NCBI GenBank assembly: GCA_031268065.1
Contig: JAIRXX010000273.1
Location: 1-17,412 of the forward strand
Direction: 5' to 3'
DNA length: 17,412 nucleotides
From: Propionibacteriaceae bacterium
Lineage (GTDB): Bacteria; Actinomycetota; Actinomycetes; Propionibacteriales; Propionibacteriaceae
Each line of letters opens with the position of its first letter. The first letter of the stretch is position 1. The notes beneath the pieces were generated by a model. It ran no database searches. It saw nothing but the letters and a program-made list of their open reading frames with translations, and was not told where the DNA came from. Below are positions 7,658-16,126 of the stretch, piece by piece. The position numbers were made by a program, and so were the translations under genes.

Positions 7658-8833
7658 ATGCGTGACGTGGTGATCCTGGGCAGCACCGGGTCGATAGGCA
7701 GGCAAGCCGTCGAAGTGGTCCGGGCCAATCCGGGGCTGTTTCGGGTGGTCGGTTTGGCGGCGGGCGGGTCGCGGTTGGCGGAGTTGGCTGAGCAGGCTCG
7801 GGCGTTGCGGCCTGGGATCGTGGCGGTCAGCGACGAGCAGGGCGCGGAACGGCTGCGGGGGGAACTTCCCGGCGTTGCGGTCTGGGGCGGACCCGACGCG
7901 GCCAGCAGGCTGGCCGGGGTAGAATCCGATGTGGTGCTGAACGGCATCACCGGGGCGGTCGGACTGCTCCCCACGCTGGCGGCGCTGGCAGCGGGGACGA
8001 CGTTGGCGCTGGCGAACAAAGAGTCGCTGGTGATCGGCGGCGCCTTGGTCACCAGCGCGGCAGCGCCGGGGCAGCTCGTGCCCGTGGATTCCGAGCATTC
8101 CGCTTTCGCGCAGGCCCTGCGCGCCGGACGGGCCAGCGAGGTCCGCAGGCTGATCCTCACCGCGTCTGGGGGGCCGTTCCGGGGGAGGAGCGCGGAACAG
8201 CTCAAAGACGTCACCGTGGCCCAAGCGCTGGCCCATCCCACCTGGGATATGGGCCGGGTGGTGACGATCAACTCGGCCACCTTGGTAAACAAAGGCTTGG
8301 AGCTGATCGAGGCCGGACTGCTCTTCGGCGTCGGCTTGGACAATATTCAAGTGGTGGTTCACCCACAGTCGGTGGTGCATTCGATGGTGGAATTCCACGA
8401 CGGATCGACCATCGCCCAATGCTCCCCGCCCAGCATGATGCTCCCCATCGCCCTGGGTCTGGGCTGGCCGGACCGGGTTGCCGACGCGGCGCGGCCCTGC
8501 GACTGGTCGCGGGCGGCCTCGTGGACATTCGAGCCGTTGGATTCCCAAACCTTCCCCGCCGTGGAGCTGGCCCGGAAGGTGGGCAAGCTGGGCGGCGGTT
8601 TCCCAGCGGTCTACAACGCGGCGAACGAGGTCGCGGTGGACGCCTTCTGCGCGGGCGGGTTGGGCTTTGCCCAGATCGTTTCCACCCTGGCGGGTACTGT
8701 TGATGCGTACGCCTCGTGGAGTTCGTCCCAGCCGGGGGTTGGGGCGGCCAATCCGCGCACGGCGGACGACGTGCTCGCCGCCGATGCGTGGGCCAGGCGG
8801 GCCGCACGGGAATTGATAGCTGACAGGAGCTGA
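7658..8833 (+). CDS. dxr: 1-deoxy-D-xylulose 5-phosphate reductoisomerase
   Basis: Second step of the MEP pathway: converts DXP to 2-C-methyl-D-erythritol 4-phosphate with NADPH and a divalent metal; cytoplasmic, 391 aa. The NADPH-binding motif GSTGSIG is at residues 8-14. The metal ligands appear as Asp144 and Glu146 in PVDSEHSAF and Glu215 in NKGLELIEA; the phosphate-binding loop TASGGPFRG lies between them. These match the E. coli Asp150/Glu152/Glu231 set with a constant offset. The ATG at 7658 is preferred over an in-frame upstream start at 7625 because homologues begin a few residues before the Rossmann strand and a -10 box sits 7 nt upstream. The stop is 2 nt before the protease ATG, so the two are likely cotranscribed. 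Confidence 0.97.
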   Translation: MRDVVILGSTGSIGRQAVEVVRANPGLFRVVGLAAGGSRLAELAEQARALRPGIVAVSDEQGAERLRGELPGVAVWGGPDAASRLAGVESDVVLNGITGAVGLLPTLAALAAGTTLALANKESLVIGGALVTSAAAPGQLVPVDSEHSAFAQALRAGRASEVRRLILTASGGPFRGRSAEQLKDVTVAQALAHPTWDMGRVVTINSATLVNKGLELIEAGLLFGVGLDNIQVVVHPQSVVHSMVEFHDGSTIAQCSPPSMMLPIALGLGWPDRVADAARPCDWSRAASWTFEPLDSQTFPAVELARKVGKLGGGFPAVYNAANEVAVDAFCAGGLGFAQIVSTLAGTVDAYASWSSSQPGVGAANPRTADDVLAADAWARRAARELIADRS

Positions 8834-8835
8834 GT

Positions 8836-10128
8836 ATGGACTGGATAGGCACGATCATCTTTGCGCTGATATTTTTCACGCTGATCATGCTCTCGGTCGC
8901 ATTGCACGAAATCGGGCACATGGTGCCGGCAAAGTTATTCGGTGTGAAGGTGCCGCGCTATTTCGTGGGCTTCGGTCCGACGGTCTTCTCCCGCAAGGTC
9001 GGGGAGACCGAATACGGCCTGAAAGCTTTCCCGCTCGGCGGTTTCGTCTCCCTGCTGGGCATGTACCCTCCGGGGTCCAAGCGCTATGGGAAGCCGTCGC
9101 GGCTGATGGAATTGGCCGACGCCGCCAGGGCGCAAGAATGGGAAGACATCTCCGAACAGGACGTAGCCGGTGAGCGCCTGGTCTACCAGAAGAAGACCTG
9201 GCAGAAGGTCGTCATCATGTTCGGCGGCCCATTCATGAATATCTTGATCGCCTTCGTTCTCTTCTGGGGAATCACCGCTGGCTACGGCGTTTGGCAGGCG
9301 CAGCCGGTGATTTCCGCAGTGCAGGACTGCGTGAAACCCGCCAGCGGAGCTACTGCCGCCTGCACCGACGCCGATCCGCCCACCCCCGCCGCGCAGGCCG
9401 GGGTCCAGCCCGGAGACCGGATCGTCGCATTCAACGGCACGCCGATCAGCGGCTACGAGCAGCTGACCGAATTGATCCGGGCGAATCTGGACGGCGCGGC
9501 CAGCATCACCGTCGAGCGCGGCGGCGTCCGTACGGAATTGCCGCCGGTCCACACCATGATCAACCAGGTGGCCGACGAGTGGGATCCCACCGCCACCGTC
9601 GCGGCGGGTTTCCTCGGCGTCGTTCCCACCCAGGAATTGGTCAAAGGCGGCCCGTTGCAAGCCCTGGGCGATATGTGGACGATGACCCGGCAGAGCGCCG
9701 TCGCGCTGGCCAAATTCCCGGTCAGCGTCTACTTCGTCGCCGCCGACATGATCACCGGCCAGCCGCGCAGCATTTCCTCGCCGATGAGCATCGTGGGAGC
9801 CAGCTGGATCGCCGGGGAGGCGGTCACCGCTGAAGGGGTGCCGCTGGAGGCGAGAGCGGTGATGTTCGGCTCGCTGCTGGCTTCGATCAATCTCGTCCTG
9901 GCGAGTTTCAACCTGGTGCCGCTGCCGCCGTTGGACGGCGGCCACATCGCCGGCGCCCTCTACGAATGGCTGCGGCGCAAAGTCGCCCGTTTGCGCGGCA
10001 AACTGGACCCCGGACCCTTCGACACCGCGAAACTTTTGCCCGTCGCCTACGGCATGTGGGCTTTCCTGCTGGTGTGCGGGATAGTCCTGATAGTCGCAGA
10101 TGTGGTGAATCCATTGCGGCTGTTCTGA
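8836..10128 (+). CDS. rip: M50 site-2 intramembrane metalloprotease (RseP/Rip1 type)
   Basis: Membrane-embedded zinc protease of 430 aa that cleaves transmembrane substrates such as anti-sigma factors in characterised homologues. The zinc motif HEIGH is at residues 24-28 inside the first hydrophobic segment, and the third ligand motif LDGGH is at 366-370 in NLVPLPPLDGGH. A second membrane segment follows KVVIMFGGPFMNILIAF. A PDZ domain is recognisable around AAQAGVQPGDRIVAFNGTPI in the extracytoplasmic part. Two cysteines (VQDC and AAC) bracket a short loop just before the PDZ and could form a disulfide. The start is the ATG at 8836 with AGGAG upstream. It sits between dxr and ispG, as is usual in Actinomycetota. 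The target is unknown; no sigma/anti-sigma pair lies in the window. Confidence 0.94.
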   Translation: MDWIGTIIFALIFFTLIMLSVALHEIGHMVPAKLFGVKVPRYFVGFGPTVFSRKVGETEYGLKAFPLGGFVSLLGMYPPGSKRYGKPSRLMELADAARAQEWEDISEQDVAGERLVYQKKTWQKVVIMFGGPFMNILIAFVLFWGITAGYGVWQAQPVISAVQDCVKPASGATAACTDADPPTPAAQAGVQPGDRIVAFNGTPISGYEQLTELIRANLDGAASITVERGGVRTELPPVHTMINQVADEWDPTATVAAGFLGVVPTQELVKGGPLQALGDMWTMTRQSAVALAKFPVSVYFVAADMITGQPRSISSPMSIVGASWIAGEAVTAEGVPLEARAVMFGSLLASINLVLASFNLVPLPPLDGGHIAGALYEWLRRKVARLRGKLDPGPFDTAKLLPVAYGMWAFLLVCGIVLIVADVVNPLRLF

Positions 10129-10173
10129 TCGGACTTGGCGGATGTTGGAATACGCTTGTGGCCAGATTGGTGA

Positions 10174-10200
10174 GGCGCCCGGTTTCACCGATGGGGCGCC
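10174..10200 (+). other. bulged stem-loop in the protease-ispG gap
   Basis: GGCGCC (10174-10179) pairs with GGCGCC (10195-10200), and CGGT (10180-10183) with ACCG (10187-10190), leaving a TTC loop and a 4-nt bulge (10191-10194). It lies 30 nt before the ispG ATG. A TACGCT box at 10151-10156 could start a transcript just ahead of it. No T-run follows, so it is a leader structure or weak terminator rather than a clear terminator. Confidence 0.4.
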
Positions 10201-10230
10201 CGATTGCCCGCGATGATGGACGGTGAGCCA

Positions 10231-11382
10231 ATGAGTGTGAATCTGGGGATGCCGGCGCGTCCGGCGCCGGTGCTGGCCGCGCGGCGGCCAACCCGTCAGA
10301 TCAGAGTCGGCAAAGTTCTGGTCGGCGGAGCTGCCCCGGTCTCGGTGCAGTCGATGACGACCACAAAGACCAACGACGTTGACTCGACGCTGCGCCAGAT
10401 TGCCGAGCTGACTGCCGCTGGCTGCGACATCGTGCGGGTGGCGGTGCCCAGCCAGGATGACGCTGACGCGCTGGCCGAGATCGTCCAGCGCAGCCGGATT
10501 CCGGTGATCGCGGACATCCATTTCCAGCCCAAATACGTCTTTGCCGCCATTGCGGCCGGGTGCGCCGGAGTCCGGGTCAACCCCGGCAACATCCGGGCTT
10601 TTGACGATCAGGTCGACAAGATCGCCCAGGCGGCGACCGATGCGGGGGTGAGCCTGCGCATCGGGGTTAACGCCGGATCGCTGGACCGCCGGGTCTTCGA
10701 GAAGTACGGCAGGGCCACCCCGGAGGCGTTGGCGGAATCGGCTCTGTGGGAGGCCAGCCTCTTCGAGGAGGTGGGTTTCCGCGATTTCAAAATCTCGGTG
10801 AAGCACCACGACCCGGTGGTGATGGTGCGGGCCTACCAGCTTCTGTCCGAAGCCTGCGACTATCCGCTGCATCTGGGCGTGACCGAGGCAGGCCCGGCCT
10901 TCCAGGGCACGGTCAAATCCAGTGTCGCCTTCGGCGCGCTGCTGGCGCAGGGGATCGGCGACACCATCCGGGTGTCGCTCTCCGCCCCGCCTATCGAAGA
11001 GGTCAAGGTCGGCGTCAAGATTCTGGAATCGCTCAACCTGCGGCCCCGGCAGCTTGAGATCGTCTCCTGCCCCTCCTGCGGCAGGGCGCAAGTGGATGTC
11101 TACACCCTGGCCGAGGAAGTCACCAAAGGCTTGGCGGACCTCAAAGTGCCGCTGCGGGTCGCGGTCATGGGCTGTGTGGTGAACGGGCCTGGGGAAGCGC
11201 GGGAAGCTGATCTGGGCGTGGCATCTGGGAACGGCAAGGGGCAGATTTTCGTCCGTGGCGAGGTGCTGAAAACCGTCGCGGAGGACCAGATCGTCGAAAC
11301 CCTGCTCAGCGAGGCGAACCGGCTGGCCGCCGACATGCCAGCCGAGCAGTCTGGTGGCGTGCAAGTGGTGGTCGGGGGATGA
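10231..11382 (+). CDS. ispG: 4-hydroxy-3-methylbut-2-en-1-yl diphosphate synthase
   Basis: Penultimate step of the MEP pathway: reductive ring opening of MEcPP to HMBPP by a [4Fe-4S] enzyme; cytoplasmic, 383 aa. The N-terminal TIM-barrel part contains [14 protein letters not shown] and the RVNPGN motif. The cluster ligands are Cys280 and Cys283 in SCPSCGR and Cys315 in [10 protein letters not shown], where Glu322 is the conserved cluster/active-site glutamate. The ATG at 10231 is chosen because actinobacterial homologues begin with a similar GLGMPA segment; in-frame ATGs at 10213 and 10216 are possible but have no better ribosome site. It lies 102 nt after the protease gene, and its stop overlaps the next ATG by 4 nt. 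With dxr it brackets the protease gene, linking isoprenoid supply and membrane proteolysis by position only. Confidence 0.97.
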   Translation: MSVNLGMPARPAPVLAARRPTRQIRVGKVLVGGAAPVSVQSMTTTKTNDVDSTLRQIAELTAAGCDIVRVAVPSQDDADALAEIVQRSRIPVIADIHFQPKYVFAAIAAGCAGVRVNPGNIRAFDDQVDKIAQAATDAGVSLRIGVNAGSLDRRVFEKYGRATPEALAESALWEASLFEEVGFRDFKISVKHHDPVVMVRAYQLLSEACDYPLHLGVTEAGPAFQGTVKSSVAFGALLAQGIGDTIRVSLSAPPIEEVKVGVKILESLNLRPRQLEIVSCPSCGRAQVDVYTLAEEVTKGLADLKVPLRVAVMGCVVNGPGEAREADLGVASGNGKGQIFVRGEVLKTVAEDQIVETLLSEANRLAADMPAEQSGGVQVVVGG

Positions 11383-12209
11383 GAGCCAGAATCCTGACTC
11401 CGGCGGACACCGACCAAGTGCGGCGCGTGCTGGAAGCCGACCCGGTGAGCAATATCTTTGTTGCCTCGCGGGTGGAGGCCGGTGTGCTCAACCCGCACAC
11501 TCCGGGGATGCTCTGGGGATGGCCGACTTCGGAAGTCCGCTCCATCCTGCATGTCGGGCAGAATATGGTGCCGGTCGCCGCCGACCAGGTGGCCATCTCC
11601 GCCTTCGCGGAAGCAGTCGGAAGGCGTCGTTCGGCGCAGGCGATCCTGGGTCCGGCTGGCCAAGCCCTGCCGCTCTGGACGGCCTTGTCCCGGCGCTGGG
11701 GCAGGAATTACTCGATGACCAGGCAGGTGCGCCCCAGGCAGCCGATGATGGCGATCACCAAGCCTCCGATCTGGCCAGCGGACATCAGGGTGCGGCCGAT
11801 CACCTTCCGCGAATTCGACTCGTACTTGGACGCCTTCTTGGCGATGTACCGCGACGAGGTGGGCGGTGGCAGCTTGGAACACGGCATTGAATTGAGTTTT
11901 AGGCAGTACTGCCATTCGCTGGTGGCGAACAACCGGGCTTTCGGAATCGTGGAGAACGGGCGCGTCATCTTCAAAGCCGATATCGGCGCGGCGGCCAATT
12001 CAATCGCCCAGGTGCAAGGGGTGTGGCTGGCGCCCGAATACCGGGGCAAGGGCTTGGCGGCTGGAGCGATGTCCGCCGTCACCGAATACGCCCTGGCCGA
12101 GCACCGGACCGCATGCCTGTATGTGAATTCCTTCAACGTACGCGCTGTGCGCTGCTACGAGCGGGTCGGATTCACCGTGGTGGACGAATTCGCCACCGTC
12201 TTGTTCTGA
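11379..12209 (+). CDS. DUF4081 domain plus GNAT N-acetyltransferase
   Basis: Protein of 276 aa with two parts: an N-terminal DUF4081-like domain (about residues 1-115, beginning with [19 protein letters not shown]) and a C-terminal GNAT fold (about 135-270). The acetyl-CoA pyrophosphate-binding motif is in [12 protein letters not shown] (R222-G223-K224-G225), followed by the [16 protein letters not shown] strand/helix typical of GNATs. The ATG at 11379 overlaps the ispG stop as ATGA, so translation is probably coupled. This gene follows ispG in many Actinomycetota, but to my knowledge its substrate is not established. No signal peptide or membrane segment is visible. The fold call is strong; the biological role is unassigned. 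Confidence 0.88.
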   Translation: MRARILTPADTDQVRRVLEADPVSNIFVASRVEAGVLNPHTPGMLWGWPTSEVRSILHVGQNMVPVAADQVAISAFAEAVGRRRSAQAILGPAGQALPLWTALSRRWGRNYSMTRQVRPRQPMMAITKPPIWPADIRVRPITFREFDSYLDAFLAMYRDEVGGGSLEHGIELSFRQYCHSLVANNRAFGIVENGRVIFKADIGAAANSIAQVQGVWLAPEYRGKGLAAGAMSAVTEYALAEHRTACLYVNSFNVRAVRCYERVGFTVVDEFATVLF

Positions 12210-12300
12210 CCTGTGCCGAGCCGGGAATATTTCCGCCGCCGCTGAACTGGGTGTCAAACCGGCCCAGGCGCTGGTGGAGGTGCGCATTTGCGGCTGCGTT

Positions 12301-12314
12301 GGGTGAAATCACCC
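12301..12314. promoter_or_regulatory. 14-bp palindrome upstream of proS
   Basis: GGGTGA-AA-TCACCC is a perfect 6-bp inverted repeat with a 2-nt centre, roughly 50 nt before the predicted proS transcription start. The tiny centre favours a DNA operator over an RNA hairpin, although a 5-bp stem with a 4-nt loop could act on readthrough RNA from the GNAT gene. Confidence 0.35.
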
Positions 12315-12345
12315 CCTCCGCGCCGTGCGAAAGGTCTGCTTCCGC

Positions 12346-12351
12346 TAGGAT
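12346..12351 (+). promoter_or_regulatory. -10 box of proS (leaderless)
   Basis: TAGGAT is followed by 8 nt and the GTG at 12360, so the predicted start of transcription is within 0-2 nt of the start codon. No Shine-Dalgarno lies between them and no good -35 is visible. Confidence 0.45.
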
Positions 12352-12359
12352 TTGCCCTT

Positions 12360-14144
12360 GTGATAACTCGACTTTCCACGTACTTCGTCCGCACCCTGCG
12401 CCAAGACCCCGCAGATGCGGAGGTGCCCAGCCATAAGTGGCTGGTTCGGGCGGGCTATATCCGCCGGGTGGCGCCCGGCCTCTACACCTGGCTGCCGCTC
12501 GGATTGCGGGTGATGAAGCGGATCGAGCAGATCGTCCGGGAAGAGATGGACGCCATCGGCAGTTTCGAGGTCCGCTTTCCCAGCTTGCTGCCCCGCGAGC
12601 CCTACGAACTGTCCCACCGCTGGGAAGACTACGGGGACACCCTCTTCCGGCTGCAGGACCGCAAACATGCCGATTACCTGCTCGGGCCGACCCACGAGGA
12701 ATTCTTCACCCTGCTGGTGAAGGACCTCTATTCGTCCTACAAGGACTTGCCGCTGATCCTCTACCAGATCCAGACCAAGTACCGCGACGAGGCGCGTCCC
12801 CGCGCTGGCCTGTTGCGCTGCCGCGAATTCGTGATGAAGGATGCCTACACCTTCGACGTGGACGACGACGGGCTGCTGCAGGGCTACCTGGCCGAGCGCG
12901 GCGCGTATATCAAGATTTTCGACCGGCTCGGCTTGGAGTACGTCATCGTCAACGCCATGTCCGGGGCGATGGGCGGCTCCCGCTCTGAGGAATTCCTGGC
13001 CATCGCGGAGAACGGCGAGGACACCTTCGTGCGTTCTGCGGGCGGTTTCGCGGCCAACGCCGAGGCGGTGCGCTTCCCGTTGGCCGATCCGGTGGATTGG
13101 GCCGACACGCCCGCGATCCAAGTGATCGACACCCCGAACACCGGCACCATCGGCGAATTGGTCGCCGTCGCCAATGAGCGCTTCCCGCGCGGGGACCGCT
13201 GCTGGGGGGCCGCTGACACGCTGAAAAACGTCGTCTTCATGCTGCGCCACCCAGGCGGCGCGTCCGAACCGTTGATCGTCGGCCTGCCTGGCGACCGCGA
13301 GGTAGACCTGAGGCGGCTGGCCGCCGCCGTGGAGCCTGCTGTTGCCGAGCCGTTCACCGAGGTGGACTTTGCCGCCTACCCGCAGTTGGCCAAGGGCTAT
13401 ATCGGCCCGGTGTCGCTGTCCGGGGGCAGCGCCGAACAGGTTTTGGGGGCGGAAGCCGGTTACCGCATCCGCTACTTGACTGATCCGCGTGTCGGCGACG
13501 GCACCCGTTGGGTCACCGGCGCTAATTCAAAGGGCCAGCATCAGCTCAATGTGGTTGCCGGGCGGGATTTCCGTTCTGACGGCGTGATCGACGTGGCCGA
13601 GATACGCCAGGGCGACCCGGCTCCCGACGGATCAGGCCCGCTGAGCCTGGCTCGCGGCATCGAGATCGGGCATATCTTCCAACTTGGCCGCAAATACGCC
13701 GAGGCGCTCGGACTGCAAGTCCTCGATCAGAACGGCAAACTGGTCACGGTGACGATGGGTTCCTACGGCATCGGCGTGTCCCGGCTGGTGGCGACGATCG
13801 CCGAAATATCTTGCCACGACAAGGGCTTGGCTTGGCCGCGCAATGTTGCCCCCTTCGACGTGCATATTGTCGCGGCGGGCAAGGATGGGGAAGTTAGCGC
13901 CGCCGCCGAAGATTTGGCCGCCCAGTTGGACGCCGCCTCGGTGGAAGTGCTGCTTGACGACCGCAAGGCCAGCCCCGGCGTCAAATTCGCCGACGCCGAA
14001 CTGCTCGGGGTTCCCACCACAGTGGTGATCGGGCGCGGCCTGGCCAAAGGCGTCGTGGAACTCCGCGACCGGGCCAGCGGCGAAATTGCGGAAATCCCGG
14101 TGGCTGAGGCGGCGGAACGCCTGGTGGCGCTGGTCCGGGGTTAG
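12360..14144 (+). CDS. proS: prolyl-tRNA synthetase, bacterial type with editing insertion
   Basis: Class II aminoacyl-tRNA synthetase of 594 aa that charges tRNA-Pro; cytoplasmic. Motif 2 is in [19 protein letters not shown], starting at residue 139; motif 3 is GSYGIGVSR at 467-475. Between them (about 220-400) lies the INS/YbaK-like editing domain that removes mischarged alanine. The C-terminal anticodon-binding domain begins near [13 protein letters not shown], with [16 protein letters not shown] inside it. The frame extends upstream to a GTG at 12288, but the GTG at 12360 is chosen because homologues begin with a similar [16 protein letters not shown] segment and a TAGGAT box sits 8 nt before it. 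No T-box leader is present, and none would fit a leaderless transcript. It is followed by a 180-nt gap and the rimP operon. Confidence 0.97.
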   Translation: MITRLSTYFVRTLRQDPADAEVPSHKWLVRAGYIRRVAPGLYTWLPLGLRVMKRIEQIVREEMDAIGSFEVRFPSLLPREPYELSHRWEDYGDTLFRLQDRKHADYLLGPTHEEFFTLLVKDLYSSYKDLPLILYQIQTKYRDEARPRAGLLRCREFVMKDAYTFDVDDDGLLQGYLAERGAYIKIFDRLGLEYVIVNAMSGAMGGSRSEEFLAIAENGEDTFVRSAGGFAANAEAVRFPLADPVDWADTPAIQVIDTPNTGTIGELVAVANERFPRGDRCWGAADTLKNVVFMLRHPGGASEPLIVGLPGDREVDLRRLAAAVEPAVAEPFTEVDFAAYPQLAKGYIGPVSLSGGSAEQVLGAEAGYRIRYLTDPRVGDGTRWVTGANSKGQHQLNVVAGRDFRSDGVIDVAEIRQGDPAPDGSGPLSLARGIEIGHIFQLGRKYAEALGLQVLDQNGKLVTVTMGSYGIGVSRLVATIAEISCHDKGLAWPRNVAPFDVHIVAAGKDGEVSAAAEDLAAQLDAASVEVLLDDRKASPGVKFADAELLGVPTTVVIGRGLAKGVVELRDRASGEIAEIPVAEAAERLVALVRG

Positions 14145-14262
14145 CCAGCCAAGCCCGCCTGCCCTGCCCGCTGACAGCCAGTGCGCCAGCGGCTGCGGCA
14201 ATGGCGGCAAATCCGTTGCTTTGCGGTGGCGTGGGTCTTCCTCGCGGTGTTTCGGATGCGGC

Positions 14263-14268
14263 TAAACT
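14263..14268 (+). promoter_or_regulatory. possible -10 box of the rimP-nusA-ylxR operon
   Basis: TAAACT would start transcription near 14275, giving a leader of about 50 nt before the rimP ATG. No clear -35 is present, so this rests on the -10 match and its position in the proS-rimP gap. Confidence 0.35.
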
Positions 14269-14275
14269 GTGAGGG

Positions 14276-14314
14276 ACAATCGCATTGGACAATCGGATAA
14301 AAGCACAATCGGAT
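14276..14314 (+). repeat. three direct repeats of ACAATCG in the rimP leader
   Basis: ACAATCG occurs at 14276-14282, 14289-14295 and 14305-14311. The last two copies extend to the 10-mer ACAATCGGAT. Spacing is 13 and 16 nt. If the TAAACT box is used, all three fall in the 5' leader; otherwise they flank the promoter. The rest of the proS-rimP gap shows only weak dyads, such as CCGCTG/CAGCGG, in its first half. Confidence 0.6.
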
Positions 14315-14324
14315 CGGGGGCGTC

Positions 14325-14855
14325 ATGCAGGCAAGTGAATTGCTCCAGGTGGTTGCCCCTGTGGCCGCAGCCCTCGGCTTGGAGGTCGAAGAGCTTGGGG
14401 TCCGTCCGGCTGGTCGGCGCAAATTGGTCCAAGTGTTCCTAGACGGCGACGGCCCTGATGGCCGTGGCCCCAGCCTTGACCAAATCGCCGAGGCGACCAG
14501 GGCGATTTCCAAGACTCTCGACGCCTGCCCAGCGGCGGGCAACCAGCCGTACACCCTCGAAGTGTCTACGCGGGGGGTGGGCAGGCCGTTGACCAAGCCC
14601 GCGCACTTCCGCCGCAACCTCGGACGGCTGGTCGAATTGACGATGGCGGTCGGGGAAAGCCATCAGCTAGACGCCGAGACCGCCGCAGAGTTGAATTGGC
14701 GCATCCGCGCCGCTGACGAGCAGACGCTCACCTTGGAGTCGGAACTTCCGGCGTCGGCGCGGGCCAAAGCGGCGGTCGGGCAAGTGCGCACCCTCGCGTA
14801 CTCCGATATCGCTAAAGCGGTGGTACAGGTGGAACTGAATCGAACCGAGGAATGA
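14325..14855 (+). CDS. rimP: ribosome maturation factor RimP
   Basis: 30S subunit assembly factor (YlxS/YhbC family) of 176 aa, close to the usual 150-180. The N-terminal alpha/beta domain contains [26 protein letters not shown], and the family hallmark [14 protein letters not shown] (normally Y-x-L-E-V-S-S-P-G-x-x-R-P-L) is present with TRGVG in place of SPGLD. The C-terminal Sm-like barrel follows. The ATG at 14325 has a GGGGG ribosome site about 5 nt upstream. It is the first gene of the conserved rimP-nusA-ylxR-infB cluster; its stop is 1 nt before the nusA ATG. The leader carries three ACAATCG repeats. The identity is secure from the motif and context. Confidence 0.94.
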   Translation: MQASELLQVVAPVAAALGLEVEELGVRPAGRRKLVQVFLDGDGPDGRGPSLDQIAEATRAISKTLDACPAAGNQPYTLEVSTRGVGRPLTKPAHFRRNLGRLVELTMAVGESHQLDAETAAELNWRIRAADEQTLTLESELPASARAKAAVGQVRTLAYSDIAKAVVQVELNRTEE

Positions 14856-14856
14856 C

Positions 14857-15825
14857 ATGGATATAGACATGAACGCGCTGCGCTTCGTCGAGCGCGACAA
14901 AGGCATCAGCATGGACGTGCTGGTCTCCGCCTTGGAAGAGGCCCTGCTGAACGCCTACCTCAGGACGCCTGACGCAAAGCCCTTGGCCCGCGCCGAGTTG
15001 AACCGAAAGACCGGCCAGGTGAGCATCGTCGTGACTGAGACCGACGAAGAGGACACGCCTATCCGCGAATACGAGGAGACCCCGGAAGGCTTCGGCAGGG
15101 TGGCTGCGGCCACCGCGCGCCAAGTCATCGTGCAGCGGTTGCGCCAAGCTGAGGACGAGCGGAATTTCGGCCATTTCTCCGGCACTGAGGGAGACATCCT
15201 GCTCGGCGTCGTGCAGCAGGACCAGGATTCGCAGACTGTCCGGGTGGACCTCGGACAGCTTGAGGGGATCATGCCGTTGGCTGAGCAGGCGCCCGGAGAG
15301 GAATACACCCACGGCAAGCGGATGCGTTTCTACGTGGTGAGCGTGCGTCGGGACGAGCGCGGGCCGTTGATCATCCTCTCCCGGACCCATCCCAATCTGG
15401 TGATCAAGCTCTTCAAACAGGAGGTCCCCGAGCTTGAGCGCGGCGTTGTGGAAATCAAGGCCATCGCCCGCGAAGCTGGGCACCGCACCAAGATTTCAGT
15501 GCTGAGCAACGATCCGGCCATCTCGGCGAAGGGCGCCTGCATCGGGCCGATGGGCCAACGGGTGCGCGCGGTCATGCATGAGCTGAACGAGGAGAAGATC
15601 GACATCATCGACTACTCCGATGACCCAATCAGTTACGTGGCCGAGGCGCTGTCTCCGGCCAAGGTCAGCTCGGTGATCGTCACCGACCACACCGCGAAGG
15701 CCGCGCGGGTCATCGTGCCGGATTACCAACTTTCGCTCGCCATAGGCCGCGAAGGCCAAAACGCCCGGCTTGCCGCCCGGTTGACCGGCTGGCGGATCGA
15801 CATCAGATCAGACACCGCGCAGTGA
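14857..15825 (+). CDS. nusA: transcription termination/antitermination protein NusA
   Basis: RNA polymerase-associated elongation factor of 322 aa, the short actinobacterial form without the C-terminal acidic repeats of proteobacterial NusA. The domain order is an N-terminal polymerase-binding domain (1-105), S1 (about 108-175), KH1 (about 185-255, loop GPMG at 230-233) and KH2 (about 265-320, loop GREG at 297-300 in [18 protein letters not shown]). The ATG at 14857 has GAGG 6 nt upstream; a second in-frame ATG at 14869 would remove four residues. It follows rimP by 1 nt and its stop overlaps the ylxR start as GTGA, so the three genes should be cotranscribed and translationally coupled. Confidence 0.97.
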   Translation: MDIDMNALRFVERDKGISMDVLVSALEEALLNAYLRTPDAKPLARAELNRKTGQVSIVVTETDEEDTPIREYEETPEGFGRVAAATARQVIVQRLRQAEDERNFGHFSGTEGDILLGVVQQDQDSQTVRVDLGQLEGIMPLAEQAPGEEYTHGKRMRFYVVSVRRDERGPLIILSRTHPNLVIKLFKQEVPELERGVVEIKAIAREAGHRTKISVLSNDPAISAKGACIGPMGQRVRAVMHELNEEKIDIIDYSDDPISYVAEALSPAKVSSVIVTDHTAKAARVIVPDYQLSLAIGREGQNARLAARLTGWRIDIRSDTAQ

Positions 15826-16058
15826 GCGGTCCAGTACGCACCTGTGTCGGCTGTCGGCGGAAAGCGCCGAAAACCGCCCTGCTGCGGCTGGTGGCCGGAC
15901 CGGACGGCGGCGTGCTGGTTGACCACAGCCAAACGGCTCCCGGACGCGGCGCGTACGCACATCCAGACTGCGTTGCCCAGGCCATGCGGAAGCGGGTTTT
16001 GGAAAGGGCGCTGCGGGTGTCGCTGGCTGCCCAGTATCACGTTCCAGCAACAAATTGA
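15822..16058 (+). CDS. ylxR: YlxR family nucleic-acid-binding protein (DUF448, RnpM-like)
   Basis: Small basic protein of 78 aa. The N-terminal hallmark RTCVGCRRK (Cys8, Cys11) and the central [10 protein letters not shown] segment identify the YlxR/DUF448 family, which lies between nusA and infB in most Gram-positive bacteria. The Bacillus homologue has been reported to bind and modulate RNase P RNA; whether that holds here is inference. The GTG at 15822 overlaps the nusA stop by 4 nt. The family is often 90-100 aa; this copy ends soon after the last helix. It is followed by a 173-nt non-coding stretch before infB. Confidence 0.92.
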   Translation: MSGPVRTCVGCRRKAPKTALLRLVAGPDGGVLVDHSQTAPGRGAYAHPDCVAQAMRKRVLERALRVSLAAQYHVPATN

Positions 16059-16090
16059 GTATCGCTTAGGCGAATGGGCACTTTGGGCGT

Positions 16091-16096
16091 TAAGAT
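16091..16096 (+). promoter_or_regulatory. possible internal promoter before infB
   Basis: TAAGAT, 33 nt after the ylxR stop, matches the actinobacterial -10 consensus and would begin a leader of about 130 nt. The best upstream -35 candidate (TTAGGC at 16066-16071, 19-nt spacer) is weak, so infB may also or only be read from the rimP promoter. Confidence 0.35.
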
Positions 16097-16126
16097 ATGC
16101 GGGCGCGTTCGTCAAAGCGGCGGACA

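Noticed and set aside
8935..11364. 809-codon open frame on the minus strand opposite the protease and ispG genes
   Set aside because: It lies wholly antisense to two genes with intact catalytic motifs, has no recognisable domain, and is Gly/Arg/His-rich as expected from the third-position G+C bias of the opposite strand.
12288..12359. 24-residue N-terminal extension of proS from an upstream GTG
   Set aside because: The extra residues do not resemble ProRS, and the -10 box TAGGAT would lie inside them; the GTG at 12360 fits homologues.
12210..12359. T-box or other amino-acid-sensing leader for proS
   Set aside because: No T-box bulge sequence or antiterminator pair was seen, and the predicted leaderless transcript leaves no room for one.
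12345..13250. 301-codon minus-strand open frame opposite proS
   Set aside because: No domain, composition of an antisense shadow, and proS on the other strand is intact with all class II motifs.
14145..14262. proS terminator in the proS-rimP gap
   Set aside because: Only weak dyads are present (CCGCTG/CAGCGG with a 13-nt loop, GCAAA/TTTGC with an 8-nt loop) and no T-run, so readthrough into rimP cannot be excluded and no terminator is called.
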